A stretch of DNA of 13,565 nucleotides, taken from NCBI GenBank assembly GCA_049591635.1, contig JBAWFF010000420.1, positions 1 to 13,565 on the forward strand, read 5' to 3'. Under the pieces are notes generated by a model, which ran no database searches, was not told the DNA's origin, and saw only the letters and a list, made by a program, of their open reading frames with translations. The position numbers and the translations under genes were made by a program. Shown piece after piece: positions 6,576 to 13,372 of this stretch (positions are counted from its first letter, which is position 1; the number at the start of each line of letters is the position of its first letter). Source of the stretch: DATFDN01 sp049591635 (GTDB lineage: Bacteria; Pseudomonadota; Alphaproteobacteria; Acetobacterales; Acetobacteraceae).

Positions 6576-7586
6576 ATGCTCGCGAGATTTCCCCGCTACC
6601 CTCTCACCTTCGGTCCCACCCCGATCGAGAGGCTATCGCGGCTCACCGCCCATCTGGGCGGCGGTGTTGAGATCTTCGCCAAGCGGGAGGACTGCAACTC
6701 CGGCCTCGCGTTCGGCGGCAACAAGCTTCGCAAGCTCGAATACATCGTGCCCGACGCGATCGCCAGCGGCGCCGACACGTTGGTCTCGATCGGCGGCGTG
6801 CAGTCGAACCATACGCGCATGGTCGCCGCGGTGGCGGCGAAGATCGGCATGAAGTGCCGCCTCATTCAGGAAAGCTGGGTGCCGCACGAGGATGCGGTCT
6901 ACGACCGCGTGGGCAACATCCTGCTGTCGCGCATCATGGGCGCCGAAACCCAACTGGTCGACGAGGGCTTCGACATCGGCATCCGCGACAGCTGGAAAGC
7001 GGCGCTGGAGGACGTGAAGGCCAAGGGCGGCAAGCCGTACGCCATCCCGGCCGGCGCATCCGTCCACAAGTTCGGCGGCCTCGGCTATGTCGGGTTCGCC
7101 GAGGAGGTCCGTACGCAGGAGAAGGAGCTCGGCATCCGGTTCGACTATATTGTCGTCTGTACAGTAACCGGCTCCACCCACGCCGGCATGGTCGTTGGCT
7201 TCGCCAAGGACGGACGCCAGCGCAACGTCATCGGCATCGACGCTTCATGCACGCCGGCACAGACGCGGGCCCAGGTGCTCGATATCGCGCGCAACACCTC
7301 GGCGCTCGTCGGGGGCAAGGACATCACCGATGACGATGTCGTCCTGAAGGAGGATTATGCCTACCCGGTCTACGGCGTCCCCTCGAAGGAGACGATCGAG
7401 GCGATCCGTGTCTCGGCCCGGCTGGAGGGCATGATCACCGACCCGGTCTACGAGGGAAAGTCGATGCAGGGCATGATCGACCTCGTTCGGAAGGGGTTCT
7501 TTCCGAAGGGCTCGAAAATTCTCTACGCGCATCTCGGCGGTGCGCCGGCGCTCAACGGCTACAGCTACACGTTCCGCAACGGCTGA
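6576..7586 (+). CDS. acdS: 1-aminocyclopropane-1-carboxylate (ACC) deaminase
   Basis: A PLP-dependent enzyme of 336 residues (family about 338) that breaks ACC, the plant ethylene precursor, into 2-oxobutyrate and ammonia in the cytoplasm. The opening RFPRYPLTFGPTPI is characteristic. The PLP lysine is K50 in FGGNKLRK. The residues that separate true ACC deaminases from D-cysteine desulfhydrases are present: Y292-E293 in DPVYEGKS and L320 in AHLGGAPALNGY, equal to Y294, E295 and L322 of the Pseudomonas enzyme; desulfhydrases carry T or S at the last two. There is no acdR (Lrp-type) regulator next to it, as often seen. It follows brnA by five bases. Codons end more often in C (GCC, ATC, CTC) than the G-rich hpn genes, suggesting separate acquisition. 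Confidence 0.95.
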   Translation: MLARFPRYPLTFGPTPIERLSRLTAHLGGGVEIFAKREDCNSGLAFGGNKLRKLEYIVPDAIASGADTLVSIGGVQSNHTRMVAAVAAKIGMKCRLIQESWVPHEDAVYDRVGNILLSRIMGAETQLVDEGFDIGIRDSWKAALEDVKAKGGKPYAIPAGASVHKFGGLGYVGFAEEVRTQEKELGIRFDYIVVCTVTGSTHAGMVVGFAKDGRQRNVIGIDASCTPAQTRAQVLDIARNTSALVGGKDITDDDVVLKEDYAYPVYGVPSKETIEAIRVSARLEGMITDPVYEGKSMQGMIDLVRKGFFPKGSKILYAHLGGAPALNGYSYTFRNG

Positions 7587-7596
7587 GACCGCTCGA

Positions 7597-8001
7597 CTAG
7601 GGCGACTGGCTGAGCGAGATCGTCACCCGCCGGCTCTCCTGCTTCGTTCCGATCGACGGGACCGACCCCTCCGCCGCCTGCTGGATCCGATCCGCCGACA
7701 CGCCGTCGGCCTGCAAGGCATCGGTGACGACCTGGGCGCGCAGTTCGGTCAGGTACACGTTCGCCTTGGAACCGCCTGTGGTATCGGCGAAGCCGGTGAC
7801 GTGGAGCGTGGCGTGCGGATTAGCCGCCGCCGCCTTCGCCGCGGCTTGGATCACCGAGGTGGCGGACTTGTCGATCGCCGCCGACCATTCCTGGAAGAAC
7901 ACGATGAAATTCGGCCCTCGCGCCGTTCCGGCGGCGTTCGCCGGCGGCGCACCGACGCACAGGCCGAGGGCGAGCAACAGGACGATCGGTATGGCACGCA
8001 T
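7597..8001 (-). CDS. Small secreted OmpA-domain protein
   Basis: A 134-residue exported protein made of a signal peptide and one OmpA-like peptidoglycan-binding domain. Residues 1-24 are a signal peptide ending ANAA; the nearby LGLC is a poor lipobox because the residue before Cys is Leu, so a soluble periplasmic form is more likely than a lipoprotein. The domain (about 30-130) has the TGFADTTG loop with D73, N81 and R88 of the N..L...RA pattern, and ESRRV at 122-126. There is no beta-barrel. The ATG at 8001 has GAGG eight bases upstream, and is preferred to the TTG at 8022. The gene converges on acdS with ten bases between stops and is divergent from the thiolase. A role in attaching to or sensing the cell wall is inferred. 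Confidence 0.85.
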   Translation of the reverse strand: MRAIPIVLLLALGLCVGAPPANAAGTARGPNFIVFFQEWSAAIDKSATSVIQAAAKAAAANPHATLHVTGFADTTGGSKANVYLTELRAQVVTDALQADGVSADRIQQAAEGSVPSIGTKQESRRVTISLSQSP

Positions 8002-8140
8002 GGAGTGTCGCCTCGCGTTCAACGGTTCCGGGGCGAGTTAGCTTGGCCGGCGGAAGATTGCAATCGCGAAGCGAGTCGCGCCCGCTTGCCTTCCCGCGAC
8101 CCCCATGCCACGTCCATCGCGGCACTGAAGGGAGAGCGTG
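8002..8140. promoter_or_regulatory. Divergent promoter region between the OmpA-domain gene and the thiolase
   Basis: These 139 bases lie between two divergent starts and must hold the promoters of one or both genes. I see no strong -35/-10 pair on either strand. A purine-rich GAAGGGAGAG at 8127-8136 is the ribosome binding site of the thiolase and decides its ATG at 8141. No ORF of any merit lies in the interval. Confidence 0.4.
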
Positions 8141-9322
8141 ATGCAACGCGAGGTCATGGTGGTATCGGCCGTTCGCACCGCGATCGGCGACTTCGGCGGC
8201 GGGCTGAAGGACGTGCCGCCGACCGACATGGGCGCCCAGGTGGTGCGCGAGGCGCTCGCGCGCGCCGACGTGTCGGGCGACGAGGTCGGGCACGTGGTGT
8301 TCGGCAATGTCATCCACACCGAGGCCAAGGACATGTACCTGGCCCGCGTCTGCGCGATCAACGCGGGGGTGACGAAGGACGCACCGGCGCTGACGCTGAA
8401 CCGGCTGTGCGGGTCGGGGCTGCAAGCGATCGTGTCGGCCTCGCAGAGCATCCTGTTGGGCGACACCGACATCGCGATCGGCGCGGGCGCCGAGAGCATG
8501 AGCCGGGCGGCCTATCTCGCCCAAGGCGTGCGCTGGGGCGCGCGGATGGGCGACACGGCGATGATCGACATGATGCTGGCCGCGCTGCACGACCCGTTCG
8601 AGAACATCCATATGGGCGAGACGGCGGAGAATCTGGCGGAATCGCACCAGATCACGCGCGCCCAGCAGGATGCGCTGGCGGTGCAATCGCATCAGCGGGC
8701 GGCGCGGGCGGCCAAGGAGGGACGGTTCAAGGAACAGATCCTGCCGATCCGCCTGAAGACGCGGAAGGGCGAGACGGTGTTCGACACCGACGAGCATGTG
8801 CGCGCCGATGCGTCCGTCGAGGACCTCGGCAAGTTGCGGGCGGTGTTTCGCAAGGACGGCACGGTGACGGCGGGGAATGCCTCGGGCATCAACGACGGCG
8901 CCGCCGCCGTGGTACTGATGGAGGGAAGTGTCGCGGCGAAGCGGGGGGCGAAGCCGCTGGGGCGGCTGGTTGCCTATGCGCACGCGGGGGTCGATCCCAA
9001 GATCATGGGCATCGGTCCGGTGCCGGCGACGCGCTCGGCGCTGGCGCGGGCGGGCTTGAAGCTGTCCGACATGGACGTGATCGAATCGAACGAGGCGTTC
9101 GCGGCGCAAGCGTGCGCGGTGGCGAAGGATCTCGGGTTCGATCCGGAGAAGACGAACCCGAACGGGTCGGGAATCTCGCTCGGCCACCCGGTGGGCGCGA
9201 CCGGGGCGATGCTGACGGTGAAGGCGCTGTACGAGTTGAAGCGCATCGGCGGGCGGTATGCGCTGGTGACGATGTGCATCGGCGGCGGCCAGGGGATCGC
9301 GGCGATTTTCGAGCGGGCGTGA
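8141..9322 (+). CDS. Acetyl-CoA acetyltransferase / beta-ketothiolase
   Basis: A 393-residue thiolase, the usual length for biosynthetic and broad-range thiolases. It joins or cleaves acyl-CoA and acetyl-CoA in the cytoplasm. The N-terminal VVSAVRTAIGDFGG is typical; the acyl-accepting cysteine is C90 in NRLCGSGLQAI; H349 lies in GHPVGATG and the acid/base C379 in MCIGGGQG; NEAFAAQA is also present. The sequence looks closest to BktB/PhaA-like enzymes, but the chain-length range cannot be told from the sequence. The ATG at 8141 is chosen over the GTG three bases upstream because of the spacing to GGGAG. No phaB, phaC or beta-oxidation partner is adjacent, so the pathway (polyhydroxyalkanoate or fatty-acid turnover) is unknown. 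Its stop TGA is the first three bases of the palindrome at 9320. Confidence 0.93.
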   Translation: MQREVMVVSAVRTAIGDFGGGLKDVPPTDMGAQVVREALARADVSGDEVGHVVFGNVIHTEAKDMYLARVCAINAGVTKDAPALTLNRLCGSGLQAIVSASQSILLGDTDIAIGAGAESMSRAAYLAQGVRWGARMGDTAMIDMMLAALHDPFENIHMGETAENLAESHQITRAQQDALAVQSHQRAARAAKEGRFKEQILPIRLKTRKGETVFDTDEHVRADASVEDLGKLRAVFRKDGTVTAGNASGINDGAAAVVLMEGSVAAKRGAKPLGRLVAYAHAGVDPKIMGIGPVPATRSALARAGLKLSDMDVIESNEAFAAQACAVAKDLGFDPEKTNPNGSGISLGHPVGATGAMLTVKALYELKRIGGRYALVTMCIGGGQGIAAIFERA

Positions 9323-9436
9323 CCCCTTACCCGGCGCGCAAGGGCGCGCCGACCTCTCCCGGAGGGAGAGGTGAGAAAGCGTTTCACCTCTCCCTCTGGG
9401 AGAGGTCGACTCGCGAAGCGAGCGGGTGAGGGGTCA
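9320..9436. repeat. Large nested palindromic element between convergent genes; probable two-way terminator
   Basis: The outer arms are TGACCCCTTACCC (9320-9332) and GGGTGAGGGGTCA (9424-9436), complementary at 12 of 13 positions. Inside are hairpins GGCGCGC/GCGCGCC near 9333-9350, CCTCTCCC/GGGAGAGG twice (about 9353-9371 and 9388-9407), a GAGGTGA/TCACCTC pair around a nine-base loop at the centre, and CTCGC-GAA-GCGAG at about 9410-9422. The inner block can also pair end to end, forming one long hairpin. The terminal TGA is the stop of the thiolase and, on the other strand, the terminal TCA is the stop of the GH15 gene. The element type resembles intergenic palindromes common in alphaproteobacteria. 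Terminator function is inferred. Confidence 0.8.
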
Positions 9437-11263
9437 GTCCGCGCCGCGCTGGTGCGCCGGGCCGTGGTCGGTGAGGTTGAGCGCGGTGTTGATCAGCGCG
9501 AGGTGGGAGAACGCCTGCGGGAAATTGCCGATCAGGCGTTGGGTTTCGGGGTCGTATTCCTCCGACAGCAGGCCGACATCGTTGGCGAGCGCGAGCAGGC
9601 GCTGAAACATCGCCTGCGCGTCGTCATAGCGGCCTTGCATGGCCAGGTTGTCGGCGAACCAGAAGCTGCAGGCGAGGAACACGCCCTCGCTGCCGGTCTG
9701 GCCATCCTCGGTCTCGTGCGGCAGATAGCGACGCACGAAACCATCGTGCATCAGCTCGCGCTCGATGGCGGCGACGGTGCTTCGCATCCTCGGGTCGGTG
9801 GCGGGGAGGAAGCCGACCAGCGGGATCATGAGCACGCTCGCGTCGAGCGCGTCCGATCCGAAGCTCTGCACGAAACTCTGCTTGGCGGTGCTGAAGCCCT
9901 CTCGGCAGACCGTCGCGTGAATTTCGTCACGCAGGCTGATCCAGGCATCTAGGCGGTCGACCTTCCCGCGGCCCTCGGCGCTCTTGACGATGCGGTCGAG
10001 CGCGACCCAGGCCATCACCTTGGAGAAGGTGAATTGCTGTCGCGGACCGCGCACCTCCCAGATGCTTTCGTCGGGTTCCTTCCATAGCGTCATCAGGTGC
10101 TCGACGATCGCGCATTCCAGGTCCCACGTCTCGCGCGGCGGCGCGAGGCCGCCGCGGCTGCTCTCGTACAGCGCGTCCACCACCTCGCCGAAGATGTCGA
10201 TCTGCAACTGGGTGTGCGCGGCGTTGCCGATCCGCACCGGCTTGGCGCCCTGATAGCCGGCGAGCCACGGCGCCTCCCACTCGGTCAACCGCCGTTCCCC
10301 GGCCAGGCCGTAGATGGTCTGGATCTGGCCCGGGCTGCCGGCGACGCTGCGGCGCAGCCATTCGCTCCAGGCCCGCGCCTCCTCGCGGTAGCCTGCTTGC
10401 ATCAGCGCGAGCAGGACGAAGGTGGCGTCACGCAGCCAGCAATAGCGATAGTCCCAGTTGCGCGCGCCGCCGAGTTGTTCGGGCAGCGACGTGGTGGGCG
10501 CGGCGACGATGCCGCCGGTCGGCGCGAAGGTGAGCGCCTTCAAGGTCAGCAGTGAACGCTGCACTTGATCCCGCCACGGCCCCTGGTAGGTGCCGCGCCG
10601 GCACCAACTGTCCCAGAACGCATGGGTGGAATTGAGCGCGGCCTCCGGATCGGGGACCGCCGGCGCCGGCAAGTGCGAGGGGCCATGAGCGAGGATGAAG
10701 ACTTCCTCGGCGCCGGCGCCGATCGTGAACTCCGCCGCCGTGGTGAAATCGCGGCCCTCGACGGGCACCGTGCTCTGGAGGACAACGAGCGACGGACCGG
10801 CGATGGCGCGGATTCCGAAGGCGGTCCGCAAGCGGGTCACCCACGGGATGACCTCACCGTACTCGAAGCGCAACGCCAGTTCGAAGCACATCGGGACGCT
10901 GCCGCGCAGCCCGCGCACGATCCGCACGATCGAGGAGTTGGCGCCGCCGATCGGCATGAAGTCGATCAGCCGGGCGGCGCCCTCGTCGGTCTCGAAATCG
11001 GTCTCCAGGATCATCGTGCCGGGGCGGTAGCGCCGGGTGATGCGGGCGCCGTGGTCGGCCGCGCCGATGCGCCAGTGGCCGGCTTTCGGGGTATCGAGCA
11101 GGGCGGCGAAGCACGAGGCGCTATCGAAGCGCGGCCAGCACAGCCAATCGATCGAGCCTTGCCGGCTGACCAGGGCGGCGGTCGTGCAATCGCCGATGAG
11201 CGCGTATTCCTCGATGCGTGGGGGTTGGAATCCGGGATCGGTCACCTCAGCCCGCCCGGCCAT
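9434..11263 (-). CDS. Glycoside hydrolase family 15 protein (trehalase- or glucoamylase-like)
   Basis: A 609-residue GH15 enzyme with an inverting (alpha/alpha)6-barrel expected. The N-terminal beta-sandwich domain begins IEEYALIGDCTTAALVSRQGSIDWLC and ends near residue 220. The barrel carries GGARNWDYRYCWLRD (about 265-280), with the catalytic acid proposed at E403 in IWEVRG and the base at E568/E569 in LLSEEYDPE, followed by GNFPQAFSH. No signal peptide is seen, so it acts in the cytoplasm. Bacterial relatives include trehalases and glucoamylases; sequence alone does not settle the substrate. Starts at ATG 11263, GTG 11269 and GTG 11245 are all possible; the last follows the upstream stop directly. 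It overlaps or abuts the Pro/Tyr-rich gene. No other trehalose or glycogen gene is nearby. Confidence 0.9.
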   Translation of the reverse strand: MAGRAEVTDPGFQPPRIEEYALIGDCTTAALVSRQGSIDWLCWPRFDSASCFAALLDTPKAGHWRIGAADHGARITRRYRPGTMILETDFETDEGAARLIDFMPIGGANSSIVRIVRGLRGSVPMCFELALRFEYGEVIPWVTRLRTAFGIRAIAGPSLVVLQSTVPVEGRDFTTAAEFTIGAGAEEVFILAHGPSHLPAPAVPDPEAALNSTHAFWDSWCRRGTYQGPWRDQVQRSLLTLKALTFAPTGGIVAAPTTSLPEQLGGARNWDYRYCWLRDATFVLLALMQAGYREEARAWSEWLRRSVAGSPGQIQTIYGLAGERRLTEWEAPWLAGYQGAKPVRIGNAAHTQLQIDIFGEVVDALYESSRGGLAPPRETWDLECAIVEHLMTLWKEPDESIWEVRGPRQQFTFSKVMAWVALDRIVKSAEGRGKVDRLDAWISLRDEIHATVCREGFSTAKQSFVQSFGSDALDASVLMIPLVGFLPATDPRMRSTVAAIERELMHDGFVRRYLPHETEDGQTGSEGVFLACSFWFADNLAMQGRYDDAQAMFQRLLALANDVGLLSEEYDPETQRLIGNFPQAFSHLALINTALNLTDHGPAHQRGAD

Positions 11264-11606
11264 AAGCACGGGCGCCGGTGTTATCGGGGCACCAGCAGGT
11301 CGTGCCGATGCTCACTCGTGACTGCATCGGACACACGAACGCGCCGGCATAGCAGGTCGTCGCCACGCTGGCCGCCGGCGGCTGGTAGGGAGGTGGCATG
11401 TAGGGAGGGGGTGGCGGCGTGTAGTACTCCGGTGGCGGGGCATAATAGGCGGGCGGCGGATAATAGATCGGCGGCGGATAATAGACCGGCGGATAGTAGA
11501 AGGGCGCGACACCAATGAACACGCGCGCCGACGCCGGCGGCGCGTGTGCGAACGCCGCCAGGGCGATGCCCGCGCACAACGCCATTGTCCGGCCCCGATC
11601 CATCAT
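11247..11606 (-). CDS. Pro/Tyr-rich exported protein of unknown function
   Basis: A 119-residue protein with a signal peptide (1-28, cleavage after ASA), a low-complexity block at about 35-77 of PP-x-YY units (PPVYYPPP, PPPIYYPPP, PPAYYAPPP and so on), and a C-terminal part with four cysteines at 85, 92, 104 and 106 (TCYAGAFVCP, TTCWCP). Spaced like this they could form two disulfides in the periplasm. Similar Pro/Tyr-rich small proteins with a CYAG..VCP tail occur in alphaproteobacteria, but I know no function. The start has an excellent AAGGAGGGAG site; its ATG overlaps the transglycosylase stop, ATGATG containing TGA. It in turn overlaps the GH15 gene. A cell-wall or surface role is suggested by the neighbour only. 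A second ATG at 11603 is also possible. Confidence 0.8.
   Translation of the reverse strand: MMDRGRTMALCAGIALAAFAHAPPASARVFIGVAPFYYPPVYYPPPIYYPPPAYYAPPPEYYTPPPPPYMPPPYQPPAASVATTCYAGAFVCPMQSRVSIGTTCWCPDNTGARAYGRAG
11408..11505. repeat. Imperfect tandem repeat coding for PPxYY units
   Basis: The plus strand shows repeated GGCGGCGGATAATAG blocks around 11450-11500, with looser copies back to about 11408. They encode the PPxYY units of the Pro/Tyr-rich protein on the other strand. Such repeats can vary in copy number between strains. Confidence 0.6.
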
Positions 11607-13291
11607 CGCTCCCTCCTTGCCAATCGCAACCCGGTTGAAACACGCACAACGTCCGTTTCGCGCGTTGGGTTTGCCACCGGGAGCTGTGGGAAGCGACCGA
11701 CGGCCAACTCCTCGAGGCCGGGAGGCGGCAAGCCCAGGCGGGCGGCGTAGATCCAGCTGTTAGCAAGAACGCGCTGAACGAACCGGCGGGTTTCGGAAAT
11801 TGGGATGGAGTCGATGAACAAGACCGGATCGGCCTCGTCGTCGCTCTTCGCCACGGCGTCGGCGAAGCCGGCCGCGCCGGCATTGTAGCTGCCGAGAAGG
11901 CGGATGAGATCGCCGTGGATCGAGGGCCGCGCGGCCAGCCTCAGCAGCAGGCGCTGGCCAAGGCCGAGATTGAGGGCTGGATCGTGCAGCGCCGCCGGCT
12001 TCAGGCGCGGGTTTCCGCTGACCGCGCGCGCCGTGACCGCCATGATCTGCATCAAGCCGTGTGCTCCCGCTCGGGAAACCGCCGTCGGGTCGAAATTCGA
12101 CTCGGTGCGGGTCAACCCATAGACGAGCGCCCGATCGACGACGAACCCCCCGACCGGATCCAGCCGCGGGACGGGAAATAGCAGTGCGTCATGCGGGATG
12201 CCATCGGCCGCTTGCACGAGACTGGCGAGCTGGGCCGCGAGGTCGGTCAGATGGGCGCCGGCGGCGGCGAGCAGGAGGGCCCGGCGCAGCGGGGCGTTGT
12301 CGGCGACCTGTGGCCAGAGCGCGCGCAGCTCCGCCTCGGCGCTCTCCTTCTGTCCGACTTGCAGCAGCGCGAAGGCCAGCCGGCCCCGGGGCATCGCGGC
12401 CAGCGCATCGACGTCGGCCTGCGAGAGGACCTCGTGGCCGAGGATCAGGCCGGTGCCCCAACCGAGAATCCGCCGGGCGATCAAGCCGTGAAAGGTGCGT
12501 CGCTCGACCGCCGCGCGACGTAGCCAGTCGTAATAGTCGGCGACGTGATGCTGACGCAGCGCGGCGCGCGCCGCCCAGTAGGCGCACGCCGCCCGCACGG
12601 CGGCCGGTCCAGCGCCCGCGCCCTGCTCGAACGATCCGAGCGCGCGCGCGAAATTTCCCTGTCGCCACGCCGACAGTCCTGTCTTCAGGGCAGCGCGAGC
12701 CCGCCGCGTCTCGCCCGCGCTTGCCCCGTCGCCGACGTCGTCGGCTTCCGCATCGGATCGCTCCGCCGCCGGCAGCGCCGCCGGCGCGCGATCGGGCGGC
12801 AATGACGCGTGATGCGGCAAGCGTCGAGCGAGCAACGCGCGGATGGCAGGCGCTTCGGCTTGTGTTCCGTACCGCGCCAGCCAGGCTTCGAGTTCGGCGG
12901 GTTCGGCGTGATGGAAACGCCCGAGGAGGCGATCGGCAAGGATCGGCCCAGCCAGAACTTGGGTGGTAAGCGTCGCGTTCAGCCGCGCCGCCGCCGCCAT
13001 CCGCCCGTCCGCCTGATCGGCGAAGACGCGGCGCGCCACCGCCGCCTCGGCCGGGCTGAGCGGGGTGGGCAGCGTCACCTCGGCCGAGCTTCCGGGCGAC
13101 GCTATCCGCGGTACGGCGAAAGCGGTCTGCTCCGGATCGGAGGCGTCGTTCGACCACGCCGGGTGGCCGGACGCCGAGAACGCCAACATCAGCAGAGCCG
13201 CAAGTCCCGCCATGAAGAACCGGGCGGATGCGCGGCAGGGGGTAGCATCCGTCCCTCGCATCGGGAGGGCCCTAAACAACAGGGCATCCAT
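11603..13291 (-). CDS. Soluble lytic murein transglycosylase (Slt-like, SLT domain)
   Basis: A 562-residue exported lytic transglycosylase that cleaves the MurNAc-GlcNAc bond of peptidoglycan with 1,6-anhydro product. An N-terminal signal region (hydrophobic core about 26-40) is followed by a long Ala-rich helical superhelix domain (about 60-370) and a C-terminal SLT catalytic domain. The catalytic Glu is E397 in LTRTESNFDP; then come VSRAGAHGLMQIM and LLGSYNAG, and the Y-rich end IYAARL. Start is uncertain: TTG 13297, ATG 13291 and ATG 13261 are in frame; the last gives the most ordinary signal peptide (about 35 residues). The layout matches Slt70-type enzymes, though shorter than the E. coli protein. 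It is the first gene of the minus-strand group and its stop overlaps the next start. Confidence 0.92.
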   Translation of the reverse strand: MDALLFRALPMRGTDATPCRASARFFMAGLAALLMLAFSASGHPAWSNDASDPEQTAFAVPRIASPGSSAEVTLPTPLSPAEAAVARRVFADQADGRMAAAARLNATLTTQVLAGPILADRLLGRFHHAEPAELEAWLARYGTQAEAPAIRALLARRLPHHASLPPDRAPAALPAAERSDAEADDVGDGASAGETRRARAALKTGLSAWRQGNFARALGSFEQGAGAGPAAVRAACAYWAARAALRQHHVADYYDWLRRAAVERRTFHGLIARRILGWGTGLILGHEVLSQADVDALAAMPRGRLAFALLQVGQKESAEAELRALWPQVADNAPLRRALLLAAAGAHLTDLAAQLASLVQAADGIPHDALLFPVPRLDPVGGFVVDRALVYGLTRTESNFDPTAVSRAGAHGLMQIMAVTARAVSGNPRLKPAALHDPALNLGLGQRLLLRLAARPSIHGDLIRLLGSYNAGAAGFADAVAKSDDEADPVLFIDSIPISETRRFVQRVLANSWIYAARLGLPPPGLEELAVGRFPQLPVANPTRETDVVRVSTGLRLARRER

Positions 13292-13297
13292 GCGCAA

Positions 13298-13372
13298 TGC
13301 AGGAGATTTGGCAAAAGTCGCATCAATTCTGGCGGAAATGCGGACGTCAGGGTGTTACGGGGCGTTATGGCC
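13298..13372. promoter_or_regulatory. Short intergenic region upstream of the lytic transglycosylase
   Basis: Seventy-five bases lie between the stop of the UDG-like gene and the first possible start of the transglycosylase, both on the minus strand. A TTGATG near 13320 (read on the minus strand) is a weak -35 candidate with no good -10 partner. The region may equally be read through from the upstream gene. Confidence 0.3.

Noticed and set aside
7987..8001. OmpA-domain protein as a lipoprotein
   Set aside because: The residue before Cys15 is Leu, not Gly, Ala or Ser, so the lipobox is poor.
7820..9187. A 455-residue open frame on the minus strand opposite the thiolase
   Set aside because: Composition is His/Arg-rich with no motif, and the thiolase on the other strand has all catalytic residues.
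7540..9429. A 629-residue open frame on the plus strand across acdS end, ompA-like gene and thiolase
   Set aside because: It is Arg/Gly-rich, has no recognisable domain and overlaps three well-supported genes; it is a by-product of high GC.
9371..9952. A plus-strand frame starting inside the palindrome
   Set aside because: The start is repeat-derived sequence and the remainder is antisense to the GH15 gene.
11408..11505. Possible CRISPR-like array
   Set aside because: The repeats are adjacent without spacers and encode PPxYY units in a protein.
10565..11518. A 317-residue plus-strand frame opposite GH15 and the Pro/Tyr-rich gene
   Set aside because: No domain, Arg-rich, and two good minus-strand genes explain the region.
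12189..13157. A 322-residue minus-strand frame in another phase of the transglycosylase
   Set aside because: It is Arg/Gly-rich and lies inside the slt gene, which carries the signal peptide and SLT domain.
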